Notes under the pieces: model-generated
Told to the model about the DNA's origin: nothing
Databases searched by the model: none
Seen by the model: the letters and a program-made list of their open reading frames with translations, nothing else
Position numbers and translations under genes: made by a program
NCBI GenBank assembly: GCA_963853835.1
Contig: OY970835.1
Location: 13,398,501 to 13,462,500 of the forward strand
Reading direction: 5' to 3'
DNA: 64,000 bases
Origin: Calendula officinalis
Taxonomy: Eukaryota; Streptophyta; Magnoliopsida; Asterales; Asteraceae
Shown here: positions 63,365 to 64,000 of the stretch, in pieces
Numbering within the stretch: position 1 is the stretch's first letter
Layout: every line of letters begins with the position of its first letter

Positions 63365-63581
63365 GTGTCCGTTTCAAGCACACGAGTAACCAAAATAGCT
63401 GGTTCGTTCGTCACTGCCAAGAACAAGTTCGGCCCGAACTCTTCACTTTTCCCGGCCCGAACTTCATTTTCGGCCCGAACTTCAACCTTGGCCCAAACTT
63501 CATTTTCGGCCCGAACTCTTCAATATCCAAGATTGTGTGACAAAAGGTGCTATACTAAAACATTCATAACTTTCAGCTCGG
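63365..63581 (+). repeat. Second copy of the 217-bp truncated monomer
   Basis: Same deletion as at 60079-60295, carried by the 3286-bp duplication, with a C/T difference in the unit before CCCAAACTTC. Confidence 0.9.
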
Positions 63582-64000
63582 GTGCCCGTTTCACGCCCAC
63601 GAGTAACCAAAATAGATGGTTCGTTCGTCACTGCCAAGAAAAAGTTCGGCTCGAACTCTTCACTGTTCCCGGCCCGAACTTCATTTTCGGCCCGAACTTC
63701 AACCTCGGCCCGAACTTCAACCTCGGCCCGAACTCCGACCTCGGCCCGAACTTCAACCTCGGCCCGAACATCATCCTCGGCCCGAACACCGAACTTCAGC
63801 CCGAACACCACTTCGGCCCGAACACCACTTCGGCCCGAACATCCCACTTCGGCCCGAACACCACTTCGGCCCGAACATCCCTTTTCGGCCCGAACTCTTC
63901 AATATCCAAGATTGTGTGACAAAAGGTGCTATACTAAAACATTCATAACTTTCAGCTCGGGTGTCCGTTTCACGCCTACGAGTAACCAAAATAGCTGGTT

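Larger units (their letters stand above)
57421..63992 (+). repeat. Tandem duplication of a 3286-bp block, nearly identical copies
   Basis: Monomer starts 57768, 57891, 58272, 58651, 58995, 60079, 60296 and 60675 recur at 61054, 61177, 61558, 61937, 62281, 63365, 63582 and 63961, all offset 3286 bp. Even abnormal monomers of 123 and 217 bp are copied. Only scattered single-base differences are visible (for example at 59222/62508). Similarity reaches the end of the window, so further copies may follow. Confidence 0.95.
18331..64000 (+). repeat. Satellite array, right block (about 125 head-to-tail monomers)
   Basis: Same monomer and orientation as the left block; 125 core landmarks counted from 18357 to 63961, mean spacing about 368 bp. 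It runs off the window. Several subfamilies occupy distinct stretches: monomers with the one-base-shorter unit TTCGGCCGAAC (about 19.3-43.1 kb), monomers with GACCGTTTCACGCGC (36.7-43.6 kb), monomers with GTTTCAAGCACACG (44.7-63.4 kb), and monomers whose first unit reads AAGTTCGGCCGAACTC (46.7-62.4 kb). Long open frames of up to 706 codons occur on both strands and reflect the repeat, not genes. Confidence 0.97.

Noticed and set aside
18331..64000. Ribosomal DNA intergenic spacer subrepeats
   Set aside because: Such spacers have GC-rich subrepeats, but 46 kb of array contains no 18S, 5.8S or 25S sequence.

Overview
This is repetitive DNA from a plant nuclear genome, almost certainly heterochromatin. 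I see no intact protein-coding gene, rRNA, tRNA or CRISPR array. The plant assignment rests on a decayed Ty1-copia retrotransposon whose gag, protease, integrase and reverse transcriptase remnants resemble angiosperm elements. The wording of gag looks most like elements I know from Asteraceae, but that family-level guess is low confidence.

Layout. (1) Positions 1-11706: a head-to-tail satellite array, about 32 monomers. (2) Positions 11707-18330: a degenerate copia element on the + strand, with a recognisable 5' LTR and primer-binding site, broken gag and pol, and no recognisable 3' LTR. (3) Positions 18331-64000: the same satellite in the same orientation, about 125 monomers, running off the window. 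Mean spacing is about 368 bp in both arrays (hand count).

The satellite is organised at three levels. A monomer is a conserved 140-bp core followed by a GC-rich tract of 17-19-bp units (a few of 23 bp), each ending in CGGCCCGAAC. Monomer lengths fall on a ladder (about 309, 326, 344, 361, 379, 396, 413, 432 bp), one rung per short unit. Above that lie higher-order repeats: a 3-monomer unit of 1153 bp (6760-11354), a 4-monomer unit of 1442-1532 bp (24554-31658), a roughly 5-monomer unit near 1.9 kb (36713-43921), a 12-monomer unit near 4.64 kb (44300-53600), a 6-monomer unit of 2272 bp (52260-56800) and a 3286-bp unit (57400-64000). A block at 18331-21640 also recurs about 15.1-15.5 kb downstream. 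The picture is repeated local amplification by unequal exchange.

The many long open frames on both strands of the satellite are by-products of short repeats whose lengths are near multiples of three, and I do not call them genes. The main points of interest are the nested repeat hierarchy, the dyad TTCGG-C-CCGAA in each short unit, the very recent large tandem duplications, and the unusual boundaries of the retroelement.
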